From assembly GCA_024637155.1 (NCBI GenBank), contig JAGXFR010000024.1, positions 62,001 to 126,000 of the forward strand: a stretch of 64,000 nucleotides of DNA, in the 5' to 3' direction. The notes beneath the pieces are model-generated. The model worked only from the letters and a program-made list of their open reading frames with translations, was not told where the DNA came from and made no database searches. A program made the translations under genes and the position numbers. This DNA comes from Burkholderiaceae bacterium (lineage in GTDB: Bacteria; Pseudomonadota; Gammaproteobacteria; Burkholderiales; Burkholderiaceae_E). Shown in pieces: positions 1 through 7,828 of this stretch. The first letter of the stretch is position 1. Every line of letters starts with the position of its first letter.

Positions 1-746
1 CCGGTCTGCATTTCTTCAACCCGGTCGCGAAGCTCGAACTGGTGGAAGTCGTGCACCAAGCCAAGACCGGAAAACGGGTTGAGGAGCGGCTGCGAGCGTT
101 TGCCGGGGCCATTTCGCGGCTTCCGGCACCGGTGAAGTCCTATCCGGGTTTTCTCGTCAACCGCGCGCTGATGCCGTATCTCATGGAAGCGCTGTTGCTG
201 ATCGATGAAGGGGTAGACAAGACGGTGATTGACCGGGCGGCTGAAAAATTCGGCATGCCGATGGGGCCGATCGAGGTTGCCGATCAGGTTGGTCTTGATG
301 TCTGTCTGCATGTGGCCGAAAGCCTGCGCAAGAACATCGAGAAGCCGATGCCCGAAACCCCTGGGTGGTTTCGTGAAAAGGTGGAAAGGGGCGAACTGGG
401 CCGCAAGACCGGCAAGGGCTTTTACGACTGGAAAGACGGCAAGGCCGACAAGACCGAACCCTCCGACGGCGTCAAGGAAGGTGATGACCTGCTCGACCGG
501 CTGATCCTGCCGATGCTGGATGCCTGCGTCGAATGCCTGCGCAATGATGTGGTGGAGTCGGAAGACATCGTTGACGGAGCGATGATCTTTGCCACCGGGT
601 TTGCGCCCTTCCGGGGTGGGCCGATGCACTATGCGCACCAACGCGGCGTGGCCGACATCGTCGGGCGGCTGGAGCAGCTTGCCAAGAAACATGGACCGCG
701 CTTTCAACCCGACAAGGGGTGGTCCGGAATGAAACCCTCATCATGA
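1..746 (+). CDS. 3-hydroxyacyl-CoA dehydrogenase (C-terminal part, cut by window edge)
   Basis: The reading frame is open from base 3 and begins inside the motif GLHFFNPV, the hallmark at the end of the NAD-binding domain of 3-hydroxyacyl-CoA dehydrogenases. What follows is two consecutive C-terminal dimerisation-type domains (first around YPGFLVNRALMPYLMEA and GKGFYDW, second around AMIFATGFAPFRGG), the arrangement of the multifunctional FadB/FadJ alpha subunit of beta-oxidation. The N-terminal enoyl-CoA hydratase part, if present, lies outside the window, so monofunctional and fused forms cannot be told apart. The protein would oxidise L-3-hydroxyacyl-CoA to 3-ketoacyl-CoA. The next gene starts 24 bp downstream, so the two are probably co-transcribed. 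Confidence 0.9.
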   Translation, partial: GLHFFNPVAKLELVEVVHQAKTGKRVEERLRAFAGAISRLPAPVKSYPGFLVNRALMPYLMEALLLIDEGVDKTVIDRAAEKFGMPMGPIEVADQVGLDVCLHVAESLRKNIEKPMPETPGWFREKVERGELGRKTGKGFYDWKDGKADKTEPSDGVKEGDDLLDRLILPMLDACVECLRNDVVESEDIVDGAMIFATGFAPFRGGPMHYAHQRGVADIVGRLEQLAKKHGPRFQPDKGWSGMKPSS

Positions 747-770
747 GGAAGCGATCGTCGGAGAAGCCTG

Positions 771-2615
771 TTGCTCACCTTCAATGACCCCGCTGCCATC
801 GCCAGCCACATTCTCGACCATACGCACAATCATGTGCGGATGGCGCTGCCGCTGGGGCTGGGCAAGGCCAACACCATTGTCAACGCGCTCACCGAAGCCG
901 CGCTGGCGGATCGCACGATCAGGCTGGAAGTCTTCACCGCGCTGACGCTGGAGCGGCCCGTTCCCGGCAGCGAACTGGAAAAGCGCTTTCTCGAACCGGC
1001 CATGGACCGGCTTTTCGGAGACTATCCCGCCTTGCGCTACGCGCAATTGCTGCACCAGCGCGAGCTGCCCGACAATATCGAGGTCAGCGAATTCTTTCTG
1101 CTCGCGGGCCAATGGCTGCATGTGGACCGGGTGCAGGGCAACTACATCTGCGCCAACTACACCGATGCCTATGGTTTTCTCGTGGCGCGCAAACCCAATG
1201 TGGTGGTGCAGTTGCTGGCGCGTGAGGCCGACCGTTTCAGCCTGTCATGCAACACCGACATCACGGCAGACCTGATTTCCGACCGGGCGGCGGGGAAGAT
1301 CGATTTCCTGCTGGCGGGCGAAGTGAATTCATCACTTCCCTTCATGGCGGGTGAGGCGGCCGAAATCACGGAAAGCGATGTCGGTTGCCTGCTCGATGAT
1401 CCCGGCAGTGATTTCGAATTGTTTTCCAGCGTCAAGCAGCCGGTGGACCTGGTGGAACACGCCATCGGTCTGCATGTATCCGGGCTGGTCGCCGATGGCG
1501 GCACATTGCAGGTGGGCATCGGGTCGATTGGCGATGCCGTCGCCAATGCACTGATGTTGCGGCATCGCGACAATGACGCGTGGCGAGCCGGGATGCAGGC
1601 GAACCCGTTCGGGCAGGAACCGTGTCACCGGGAGATTTTTGATGCAGGCCTGTACGCAGTGACCGAAATGCTGGTGGACGGAGTGCTGCAATTGTTCGAA
1701 GCGGACATCGTCAAACGCGAGGTCGACGGGGCAGCCATCCATGCCGGGTTCTTCGTTGAATCGCGCTCGTTCTACGAGGCGTTGCGGCACATGCCTGAGA
1801 AAAAGCTGTCGAAGATCGTGATGAAACCGGTGTCCTTCACCAATGCGCTTTACGGTAATGAGGAGCGCAAACGCGCGGCACGGACGAAAGCCCGGTTCAT
1901 CAACAATGCGATGCTGGCGACGTTGACCGGTGCGGTGACGTCGGATGGCACGGGCGATGGACAGGTGGTCAGCGGCGTCGGCGGCCAGTTCGATTTCGTC
2001 GCCCAGGCCTTTGCGCTGGACGATGCCCGCTCGATCATCACCGTCAAGGCGACGCGCCAGAAAAATGGCGAGACCGTTTCCAACATCTTCTGGAATTATC
2101 CGCATGCGACCATCCCCCGGCATCTGAAGGATATCGTGGTGACGCAGTACGGTGTCGCCGATCTGCGCGGCAAATCGGATTCCGAAACGATTGCCGCCAT
2201 GCTGGCGGTGACCGACAGCCGGTTTCAGGACGACCTGCTCGAGCGCGCCCAAGACGAAGGCAAGATCGATCGCGCCTATTCGATACCCGATGAACATCGG
2301 TTCAACTTGCCAGATCGATTGAGCGCGTGGCTGAGGCCGATGCAGCAAGACGGATCATTGCAAACCTTTCCATTCGGCACGGATTTCACCGCAACGGAGC
2401 AAACCCTGCTGCCAGCACTTGCGGTGCTGAAAGACACGCAACATTCGAAAACCGGATTGTTGAAGCTGGCCTGGTGCGGCCTGCGCACCGCGCCAACACG
2501 GTCAACACAAGAATGTTTGAGGCGGATGGGTCTGGACGCGCCGAGCAGCGCCACAGCGTATGTCTATTCCCTGCTCGTGCGAGGTGCGTTGGTGCAAAGC
2601 GGGCAGACAATCTGA
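771..2615 (+). CDS. Acetyl-CoA hydrolase/CoA-transferase family protein
   Basis: The 614-residue protein carries the acetyl-CoA hydrolase/transferase fold: a glycine-rich stretch TLQVGIGSIGDAVANAL in the middle and the C-terminal signature VSGVGGQFDFVAQAFALDD followed by NIFWNYPHATIPRH and VTQYGVADLRGKS. Such enzymes cleave acyl-CoA or move CoA between carboxylic acids. It is longer than the usual 430-530 residues; the extra length includes about 100 C-terminal residues of unrecognised sequence. The start is a TTG with GGAG seven bases upstream; the nearby ATG at 743 is in another frame. Together with the preceding dehydrogenase gene it suggests a fatty-acid or hydroxyalkanoate catabolic cluster. 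The exact acyl substrate cannot be read from sequence. Confidence 0.85.
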   Translation: MLTFNDPAAIASHILDHTHNHVRMALPLGLGKANTIVNALTEAALADRTIRLEVFTALTLERPVPGSELEKRFLEPAMDRLFGDYPALRYAQLLHQRELPDNIEVSEFFLLAGQWLHVDRVQGNYICANYTDAYGFLVARKPNVVVQLLAREADRFSLSCNTDITADLISDRAAGKIDFLLAGEVNSSLPFMAGEAAEITESDVGCLLDDPGSDFELFSSVKQPVDLVEHAIGLHVSGLVADGGTLQVGIGSIGDAVANALMLRHRDNDAWRAGMQANPFGQEPCHREIFDAGLYAVTEMLVDGVLQLFEADIVKREVDGAAIHAGFFVESRSFYEALRHMPEKKLSKIVMKPVSFTNALYGNEERKRAARTKARFINNAMLATLTGAVTSDGTGDGQVVSGVGGQFDFVAQAFALDDARSIITVKATRQKNGETVSNIFWNYPHATIPRHLKDIVVTQYGVADLRGKSDSETIAAMLAVTDSRFQDDLLERAQDEGKIDRAYSIPDEHRFNLPDRLSAWLRPMQQDGSLQTFPFGTDFTATEQTLLPALAVLKDTQHSKTGLLKLAWCGLRTAPTRSTQECLRRMGLDAPSSATAYVYSLLVRGALVQSGQTI

Positions 2616-2628
2616 CGAGGGTCATCGG

Positions 2629-2811
2629 GTGCGAACACTGGCTGCGAACCAGATCGGCCTCGTCCTGCAGGGCGGCGGAGCACGGGGTGCCTATCAGTTT
2701 GGCATCCTGAAGTCGGTCGCAGTTTCGCGATGTGTGGCTCGGCGCGGCGCTGGGTCTGCTGCGCAAGCGCCTGGGCCTGAACGTGGTGCTGACGCGCAAC
2801 GCCGCCGGTGA
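2629..2811 (+). pseudogene. Patatin-like phospholipase, N-terminal fragment
   Basis: From a GTG at 2629 the frame reads IGLVLQGGGARGAYQFGILK, the oxyanion-hole glycine motif (GGGxRG) of patatin-like phospholipases. Homology stops at about base 2718; the remaining frame to 2811 is arginine/alanine-rich out-of-frame translation. The GxSxG nucleophile motif and the Asp of the catalytic dyad are absent, so the fragment cannot be an active hydrolase. It was probably the third gene of the cluster that starts at the left edge and was broken by the event that brought in the next fragment. Confidence 0.7.
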
Positions 2812-2833
2812 GCGGGTGTACCGCATCGGCTGA
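2723..2833 (+). pseudogene. Fragment resembling the C-terminus of DUF3489-type small proteins
   Basis: In the frame closing at the TGA of 2831-2833 the sequence reads FRDVWLGAALGLLRKRLGL and then ends ERVYRIG. This resembles the last ~35 residues of DUF3489 proteins, a winged-helix-like family whose members end in a similar KKLGL...GRVYRI pattern and are often near integrated elements. No start codon or N-terminal part is present; the preceding bases belong to the patatin fragment, so this is one side of a recombination joint near 2720. The match was recognised by eye only. Confidence 0.4.
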
Positions 2834-2863
2834 CCGCCGCGCCGCAGAGGGCGGGAGTTCAAT

Positions 2864-3475
2864 TCACACCCTTGGGATACGCGCGAACTGCATACCCTGC
2901 AAAACTCGGTTTGCACCCTGACGGTGGCGAAGCGCTGCGCTCGCGCCCCCCGTACTGGAATATCGCCAGGAAGGACAGAGGCACGCCACCAGCAAACCGG
3001 AGGTATAGCGCTCGCGTTCCTCCGTCTTTCGGGTCCAGCTAACGCGGGCGCGCATTTCGTGACTGAAGTCCTCAAACGCTTCGCTCAATTTTGGGCTGGT
3101 TGGGAGAGGAGGTGCTGCTACCCCGTGTTTCGTGGCTTCCGCCGCCGCAGCGGCCACGGCATGGACCAGCTCGGCCCGATGGGCGACTTCCGTTTTTTTC
3201 AACTTTGTCAGGGCGGTAGCCCGCGCGAGGTGGGCCTTCAGCCTTTCCGGGTCCATCAGATGCCCTGCTCGTGCCGTTCCAAGGGCGGTCTGCACAACGA
3301 CGCGCAGCCGCAACGCAAGCGCACCTGCTTCGCGCTTGCTCGCGGTTCCTAGACTTCGGGAGATTTCCCGAGCTGCGAAAACAGGCCGAACAACGCTCGG
3401 GACGACCCATCGCCAGTACCAGACGCCGCAGCGGTTGCGACGCAATCCTTCGCCGTACATCGGGTGCCTCTCCAC
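2864..3475 (-). pseudogene. Tyrosine-type integrase, N-terminal remnant
   Basis: The minus-strand frame starts MERHPMYGEGLRRNRCGVWY and continues RWVVPSVVRPVFAAREISRSLGT, the pattern of the DUF6538-type N-terminal region of phage and genomic-island tyrosine recombinases. A segment near LSEAFEDFSHEMRARVSWTRKTE corresponds to the start of the core-binding (SAM-like) domain. After that, at about base 3000, homology ends and the frame runs on as nonsense. The catalytic domain with the R-H-R-Y residues is missing, so the protein is dead. It lies next to a copy of the tmRNA 3' end and reads away from ssrA, as expected for the integrase of an element that used ssrA as its attachment site. Confidence 0.75.
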
Positions 3476-3554
3476 GAACGGATTGGGACACCCAATTGGG
3501 ACACTGCACGAGAGCCGAGAAATATTCCTATAAAATCAATGACTTATAAAAAAA

Positions 3555-3575
3555 TGGTGGAGCCGGCGGGAATCG
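3555..3575 (-). repeat. Duplicate of the tmRNA 3' end (candidate att site)
   Basis: The 21 bases here are identical to 3708-3728, the 3' terminus of ssrA including the CCA end and part of the T-arm. Beyond that the sequences diverge. Integrative elements that target ssrA replace its 3' end with their own copy and leave the old copy at the far side as a direct repeat. The integrase remnant starts 80 bp away. The 132 bp between the two copies hold the ssrA terminator plus a GC-rich stretch without a gene. Confidence 0.7.
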
Positions 3576-3662
3576 GCCCTGCAGGCCGCGCTCGCGCCTG
3601 CAGGCGCTCGCCGGCTCGCCCCCGCGTCCGTGCCGGACGCGGTTTCGATTCGCGAGACCGCA

Positions 3663-3708
3663 AAAACGCAAACGGGCCACACCTTGCGGCGTGGCCCGTT
3701 TGCGTTTT
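3663..3708 (-). terminator. Rho-independent terminator of ssrA
   Basis: A perfect 18-bp inverted repeat (3663-3680 with 3691-3708) surrounds a 10-base loop, and on the minus strand the stem runs into a T tract. It directly follows tmRNA, and its first base is the last base of the mature CCA end. The A/T flanks on both arms would let it work in either direction. Confidence 0.85.
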
Positions 3709-4079
3709 GGTGGAGCCGGCGGGAATCGAACCCGCGTCCGTAAGTCCTCTACGACCAGATCTACATGTGTAGTCGATCGATTTTTTCTCGGTGCGAACTT
3801 AGCCGATCGACAGGCTGGTTCACACCCAGTCACCTTGGTTTTAGCTCCGCACCAAGTGACCCGGCGCGGCACGATCCGATATGAATGACGCTACTACTTC
3901 AGCGGTTTCCCACCTCGGTCCGACCTATCGGAAAGTCGGTGTAGCGGCTACGGCCTTAAGCGGCCAGAGCGAAACGCTCGTTGTTGGCGTTTAGAGAATT
4001 CCCAATGGATTTACGAGGAAATGGGTCCTCGACATGCACTGTGCCGCTTTGCAACCCACGTCGAAACCAGGTCGGCCCC
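3708..4079 (-). ncRNA. ssrA: Transfer-messenger RNA (tmRNA)
   Basis: The 372-nt RNA rescues stalled ribosomes by trans-translation. The 5' end GGGGCCGAC pairs as a 7-bp acceptor stem (one G-U) with CGGCTCC just before the ACCA end. The 3' part has the tRNA T-arm pattern GGTTCGATTCC, and the conserved 5' segment CTGGTTTCGACGTGGGTTGC follows the acceptor stem. The tag frame starts at the resume codon GCC (3986-3988 on this strand) and encodes ANNERFALAA followed by TAA. The CCA is genome-encoded. The open frame crossing this region on the plus strand is not coding. Confidence 0.97.
3956..3988 (-). other. tmRNA proteolysis-tag reading frame (ANNERFALAA)
   Basis: Ten codons plus TAA inside ssrA give ANNERFALAA; with the alanine carried by tmRNA the appended tag would be AANNERFALAA. 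The LAA end is the usual recognition signal for ClpXP-type proteases. From memory the common betaproteobacterial tag is ANDERFALAA, so the third encoded residue differs (Asn for Asp). Confidence 0.85.
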
Positions 4080-4123
4080 GAATCGGGTGTTCTGCAGCGT
4101 GAACGCTCTCGCGTCACCCCCCA

Positions 4124-4149
4124 AGTATAGGCCATGGCGGGGTTTTCAA
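4124..4149 (-). promoter_or_regulatory. Possible ssrA promoter
   Basis: On the minus strand TTGAAA (4149-4144) is followed after 14 bases by TATACT (4129-4124), about 45 bases before the mature tmRNA 5' end. The -10 box is good, but the spacing is short, so the true -35 may be shifted. RNase P would remove the leader. Confidence 0.35.
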
Positions 4150-4209
4150 GGGCGCGGCGCTCGGGATGCGGCTAGTATGCAGACTGCGCCAGCCAACCCG
4201 AGAGGCCCG

Positions 4210-5337
4210 ATGACCGTCGCCGAGCGATCCTGCTGGGTCGAGCAAACCGAGGCCGGTGCGGTGCTGCATGTGGCGGGGTCGTGGCGCGTCGATTCGCTCG
4301 CCACCCTCTCGCGGGCGCTGGGCGTTGCGCTCGCCGGGAGCGGCGCTCCGCGGGGCATCGACGGCAGCCGGCTCGAGACCCTGGACACGGCGGGTGCGCT
4401 GGTTCTGCTGCGCGCGCTCGCCCAGGCGGGCGCAGACCCGCAGGCGCTGGATCTCTCCGGATTCGCGGGGCGCCACGGGCGCATCGTGGCGCTGGTGAGC
4501 GAGCGCCTCGCAGCGACGGAGCCGCCGGCCGCGCCGCATCGCTCGGGGTACATCGCCGCGCTGGGGCGCGGGACGATCGCGCTGGGACACCTGATCGTCG
4601 GCCACATCTCCTTCCTGGGCCTCGTCGCCGTCGAGTTCGCGCGTCTCGTGCGTCACCCGAGCAGCTTGCGCACCCGCGAGCTCTTCGTTCAGTTGGGCCG
4701 CACGGGGGTGAGCGCGATCCCGGTGATCGCGCTGCTGACCTTCCTGATCGGCGTGATCGTGGCCTATCTGCTGGGCATGCAGGCCGAGCAGTACGGGGCG
4801 AACATCTTCGTGGTCGACGGGGTGGCGCTCGGGATGGTGCGCGAGTTCTCGCCGCTGATCGTCGCCACCATCGTCGCGGGGCGCTCGGGGGCGGCATTCA
4901 CCGCGCAACTGGGCACGATGAAGCTCACCGAGGAAATCGACGCGCTGCGCACGCTGGGGCTCTCGGCCGAGCAGGTGCTGGTGATGCCCCGGGTGCTCGC
5001 GCTGGTGATCGCGCTCCCGCTGCTGGTCTTCGTCGGCAACATCGCGGGAATCGGCGGCGCGATGGTGATTTCGGACGCGATGCTCGACATCACCCCGGCC
5101 ACCTTCATCGAGCGTCTGCACGCGTCGCTGGCCGCGCGCCACTACGTGATCGGGCTCGCCAAGGCCCCGGTGTTCGCGCTGGCGATCGCGGTGATCGGCT
5201 GCCGGATGGGCTTCGCGGTGGCGCGCGACACGCGCGCGATCGGCGCGAGCACCACCTCGACGGTGGTGCAGTGCATCGTCACGGTGATCCTCATCGATGC
5301 GCTCTTCGCGGTGCTCTTCCAGGAACTCGCGCTGTGA
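4210..5337 (+). CDS. mlaE: MlaE-type ABC transporter permease with N-terminal STAS-like domain
   Basis: The protein of 375 residues has an N-terminal ~100-residue STAS-like region (HVAGSWRVDSL, then GSRLETLDTAGALVLLRAL) followed by the five-to-six-helix MlaE/YrbE permease domain, with the typical FLIGVIVAYLLGMQAEQYGANIFVVDGVALGMVREFSPL region and the EEIDALRTLGLS loop that contacts the ATPase. It forms the inner-membrane core of a phospholipid transporter. In E. coli the STAS protein MlaB is separate; here it appears fused. The chosen ATG has GAGAGG just upstream; the frame is open further back but would run into ssrA. The stop overlaps the next start (GTGA). Confidence 0.9.
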   Translation: MTVAERSCWVEQTEAGAVLHVAGSWRVDSLATLSRALGVALAGSGAPRGIDGSRLETLDTAGALVLLRALAQAGADPQALDLSGFAGRHGRIVALVSERLAATEPPAAPHRSGYIAALGRGTIALGHLIVGHISFLGLVAVEFARLVRHPSSLRTRELFVQLGRTGVSAIPVIALLTFLIGVIVAYLLGMQAEQYGANIFVVDGVALGMVREFSPLIVATIVAGRSGAAFTAQLGTMKLTEEIDALRTLGLSAEQVLVMPRVLALVIALPLLVFVGNIAGIGGAMVISDAMLDITPATFIERLHASLAARHYVIGLAKAPVFALAIAVIGCRMGFAVARDTRAIGASTTSTVVQCIVTVILIDALFAVLFQELAL

Positions 5338-6098
5338 GCGGGGATCCGGTGATCGAGGCCGAGGGGATCGTCACGCGACTGGGCGGACGCATGGTCCACG
5401 ACGGGCTGAGCCTGCGGGTCGAGCGCGGCGAACTCGTCGCCCTGATCGGCGGCAGCGGCAGCGGCAAGTCGGTGCTGCTGCGCGAACTGATCGGACTGCA
5501 GCGCCCGAGCGCGGGGCGCGTCCGGGTGCTGGGCACGCAGGTCTGGGACTGCGCGCCGGACGAACTCACGCGGCTGCGCCGGCGCTTCGGGATGCTCTTC
5601 CAGGACGGCGCGCTCTTCTCGACGCTCGATGTGCTGGGCAACGTCGCCGCGCCGATTCTCGAGCACACGGATACGCCGCGTGAGTTGGCCACCGCGCTCG
5701 CGCTGTTGCGCCTGTCGCTCGCGGGGCTGGCGCCGGACGTCGCCCACCGGATGCCGAGTGAGCTCTCGGGCGGGATGCGCAAGCGCGCCGCGCTTGCCCG
5801 AGCGCTCGCGCTGGAGCCGGAGGTGCTGTTCCTCGACGAACCCACCGCGGGACTGGACCCGGTCGCGGCCCGCGCCTTCGACCGGCTGGTGCGCTTCCTG
5901 AACCAGGATCTGGGCATCACCGTGCTGCTGGTCACGCACGACCTGGACACCCTCAGGACCATTGGTGCACGGGTGCTCGCGCTTGCTGGCGGACGGGTGG
6001 TGGCCGATGGTACCCTCGACGAGGTGATGGCAGCCGATGATCCCTGGGTTCGCTCGTACTTCTCGGCGCGCACGCCTGACGCCTCCGGAGCACCGTAG
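5334..6098 (+). CDS. mlaF: MlaF-type ABC transporter ATP-binding protein
   Basis: This 254-residue ATPase powers the MlaE-type permease. Walker A is GGSGSGKS (residues 39-46), the signature motif is LSGGMRKRAALARAL, Walker B with the catalytic glutamate is VLFLDEPTAGLDP, and the switch histidine lies in LLVTHDLD. The start is a GTG overlapping the permease stop by four bases; a second GTG at 5349 is a weaker alternative. The frame extends far upstream but only as a shadow of the permease gene. Translational coupling with mlaE and the 3-bp gap to mlaD show one operon. Confidence 0.93.
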   Translation: MSGDPVIEAEGIVTRLGGRMVHDGLSLRVERGELVALIGGSGSGKSVLLRELIGLQRPSAGRVRVLGTQVWDCAPDELTRLRRRFGMLFQDGALFSTLDVLGNVAAPILEHTDTPRELATALALLRLSLAGLAPDVAHRMPSELSGGMRKRAALARALALEPEVLFLDEPTAGLDPVAARAFDRLVRFLNQDLGITVLLVTHDLDTLRTIGARVLALAGGRVVADGTLDEVMAADDPWVRSYFSARTPDASGAP

Positions 6099-6101
6099 CC
6101 G

Positions 6102-7154
6102 ATGGAACCCGAATCCCGCTACGCGTTCGTGGGAGCGATCGTGCTCGTGCTCGCCGCTGCGGCGGTGGCGGGCTTCGCGTGGCTCTCGAGCATCGGGCCG
6201 GCCTCCAATTTCCGCTTCTACGCGATCCGCTTCGAGCGCCAGTCGCTCGACGGAATTCAGAAGGGCGCGAACGTCACCATTCGCGGGATCAGCGTCGGTC
6301 GCGTCGAGGACTACACGATCGCGCCGGGCAACATCAACGTGGTGCGCATGACGGTGCGCGTCGATCGGGCCACGCCGGTGAGCGAGAACACGGTCGCCGT
6401 CGTGGCGCGCAATTTCGTCACGGGCATCGCGCGTATCGATCTCGTCACGGTCGGTACCCCGGGACCGCCGCTGATTCACGTTGCGGAAGACGAGCGCTAC
6501 CCGATGATCGCCGAGGGCAACTCGGAGTTCGCCGACATTGCCGAATCGGCCGGACGCCTGGCGCTGACCGCCGAGCAGACCCTCGCGAGTCTCAACGAAC
6601 TGCTCAAGCCGGAGAACCGCGAAGCCTTCGGCGCGGCGCTCACGGGCGCGCGTGATCTCGTCAACGGACTGAACCAGCGCCTCGCCGGGCTCGACGCGAC
6701 GACCCGCAGCCTGCGCGACGGCGCTGCGGCGCTGGGAGAGTCGTCGCGCCGGATCACGACGGTCGTCGAGAGCACGGCGGCGAAGGTCGATCCCCTCGTG
6801 CGCGAGGCCGGGGCTGTGCTCAGCGATACGCGCCGCGCGCTGGCCGAGTTGCGCTCCACGCTGGGCGAGGGGCGCTCGACGCTGGGCGCGGCCGACGCCA
6901 CGCTGCGCGACGCGCAGGGCACGCTGCAGGAGTTCTCGCGGCTCGCCAAGACGCTGGAGACGGAGGCGGGCGCCCTGAGCCGGCGCGTCGGGGCGTCGGC
7001 CGATATCGGCGTGCTCGAAGTGCGCGCCACCGCGCAGGAACTGCGCGCCGCCGCCGAAATGCTGATGCGCACGCTCGAGCGCCTGCAGGATCCGCGCGCC
7101 GCAATCCTGGGCCCGAGTGCGCACCAGCTCGGCCCCGGGGAGGTGCAGCGATGA
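6102..7154 (+). CDS. mlaD: MCE-domain protein, MlaD-like
   Basis: Residues ~8-30 form a single N-terminal membrane anchor, followed by the MCE/MlaD domain (YAIRFERQSLDGIQKGANVT, then IRGISVGRVEDYTI). The remaining ~200 residues are alpha-helical and rich in Ala, Leu, Arg and Glu, as in the long coiled tail of many proteobacterial MCE proteins; E. coli MlaD (183 residues) lacks such a tail. The protein should form a hexameric periplasmic ring that carries lipid between membranes. The gene ends in an ATGA overlap with the lipoprotein gene. Confidence 0.9.
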   Translation: MEPESRYAFVGAIVLVLAAAAVAGFAWLSSIGPASNFRFYAIRFERQSLDGIQKGANVTIRGISVGRVEDYTIAPGNINVVRMTVRVDRATPVSENTVAVVARNFVTGIARIDLVTVGTPGPPLIHVAEDERYPMIAEGNSEFADIAESAGRLALTAEQTLASLNELLKPENREAFGAALTGARDLVNGLNQRLAGLDATTRSLRDGAAALGESSRRITTVVESTAAKVDPLVREAGAVLSDTRRALAELRSTLGEGRSTLGAADATLRDAQGTLQEFSRLAKTLETEAGALSRRVGASADIGVLEVRATAQELRAAAEMLMRTLERLQDPRAAILGPSAHQLGPGEVQR

Positions 7155-7801
7155 GGGCCCGCTGGCGCCGTACCCTGGCGCTCGTGATCGCCGCGCTGAG
7201 CGCAGGGTGCATCAGCCCCTTTGGCGGTGATCAACCGGCGCGCACCTGGTACGAGCTCGCGGACCTGCGCGCGGGTTCGACGATGGATTGGGCGCCGGCC
7301 GCGCCCGGCAAGGCGGACGCGGGCAACGGGCTGGTGCTGCTGATCTCGGCGACCCCGGCGAACAGCTTCTACGACACGACTTCCATCGTGTTCAGCCGCG
7401 GCGAGCCGGGCAGTCGTGGCTACTATCAGTACGCCGGCTGGACCGAGCGCCCGGTCAAGCGCATCAGCCACTTTCTCGAACGCCGAGTGGCGGAGCGCAA
7501 CGGTTTTCGTGCGGTTGCACAAGCCAGCTCGGGTATCCGCGGCGACCTGCTGCTCAACCTGCGGCTCCAGGAGATATTCGTCGATGCGGCACGCTCGCCG
7601 GGCACGGCGCGATTATCGGTGACGGCCGAACTCGTCGACTGGCGCGATCACACGGTGGTGGCCCGGCGCGCCTTTGCGCACGCCGCGCCGATCGAGCGCG
7701 AGGAACCGGCCGCCGCCGCGGCAGGGTTCAACCGGGCGCTCACCGGCGTGCTCGACGAAATCGTGCCCTGGCTCGAGGATGTGGGGGCACGGCTGCGCTG
7801 A
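7151..7801 (+). CDS. ABC-type transport auxiliary lipoprotein (PqiC/DUF330-like)
   Basis: The 216-residue product starts with a charged n-region and a hydrophobic stretch ending in the lipobox LSAGC (lipidated Cys20). The pattern ARTWYELADLRAG after the lipobox, the central KRISHFLERRVAERNGFRAV and the C-terminal RRAFAHAAPIEREEPAAA fit the auxiliary-lipoprotein family that accompanies MCE transporters. It is translationally coupled to mlaD (ATGA) and ends the operon. By position it probably takes the role played by MlaC or PqiC in other systems, linking the MCE ring to the outer membrane; this is inference. It converges on gph with only 27 bp between, where a weak hairpin (7813-7820/7837-7844) is seen. 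Confidence 0.82.
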   Translation: MRARWRRTLALVIAALSAGCISPFGGDQPARTWYELADLRAGSTMDWAPAAPGKADAGNGLVLLISATPANSFYDTTSIVFSRGEPGSRGYYQYAGWTERPVKRISHFLERRVAERNGFRAVAQASSGIRGDLLLNLRLQEIFVDAARSPGTARLSVTAELVDWRDHTVVARRAFAHAAPIEREEPAAAAAGFNRALTGVLDEIVPWLEDVGARLR

Positions 7802-7828
7802 GCGGAATCGGTGCTGCCGGCGCGGTTC

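Noticed and set aside
3464-3772. Plus-strand frame reading VEPAGIEPAS-like peptides
   Set aside because: This is the well-known false translation of the antisense of a tRNA/tmRNA 3' end, not a protein.
4021-4209. In-frame extension of the MlaE-type permease into ssrA
   Set aside because: It would start inside the tmRNA gene, has no family similarity, and a good start with GAGAGG exists at 4210.
5142-7124. Long minus-strand frame opposite the Mla-like genes
   Set aside because: Antisense shadow in GC-rich DNA, Arg/Ala-rich and without motifs; the plus-strand genes have clear motifs.
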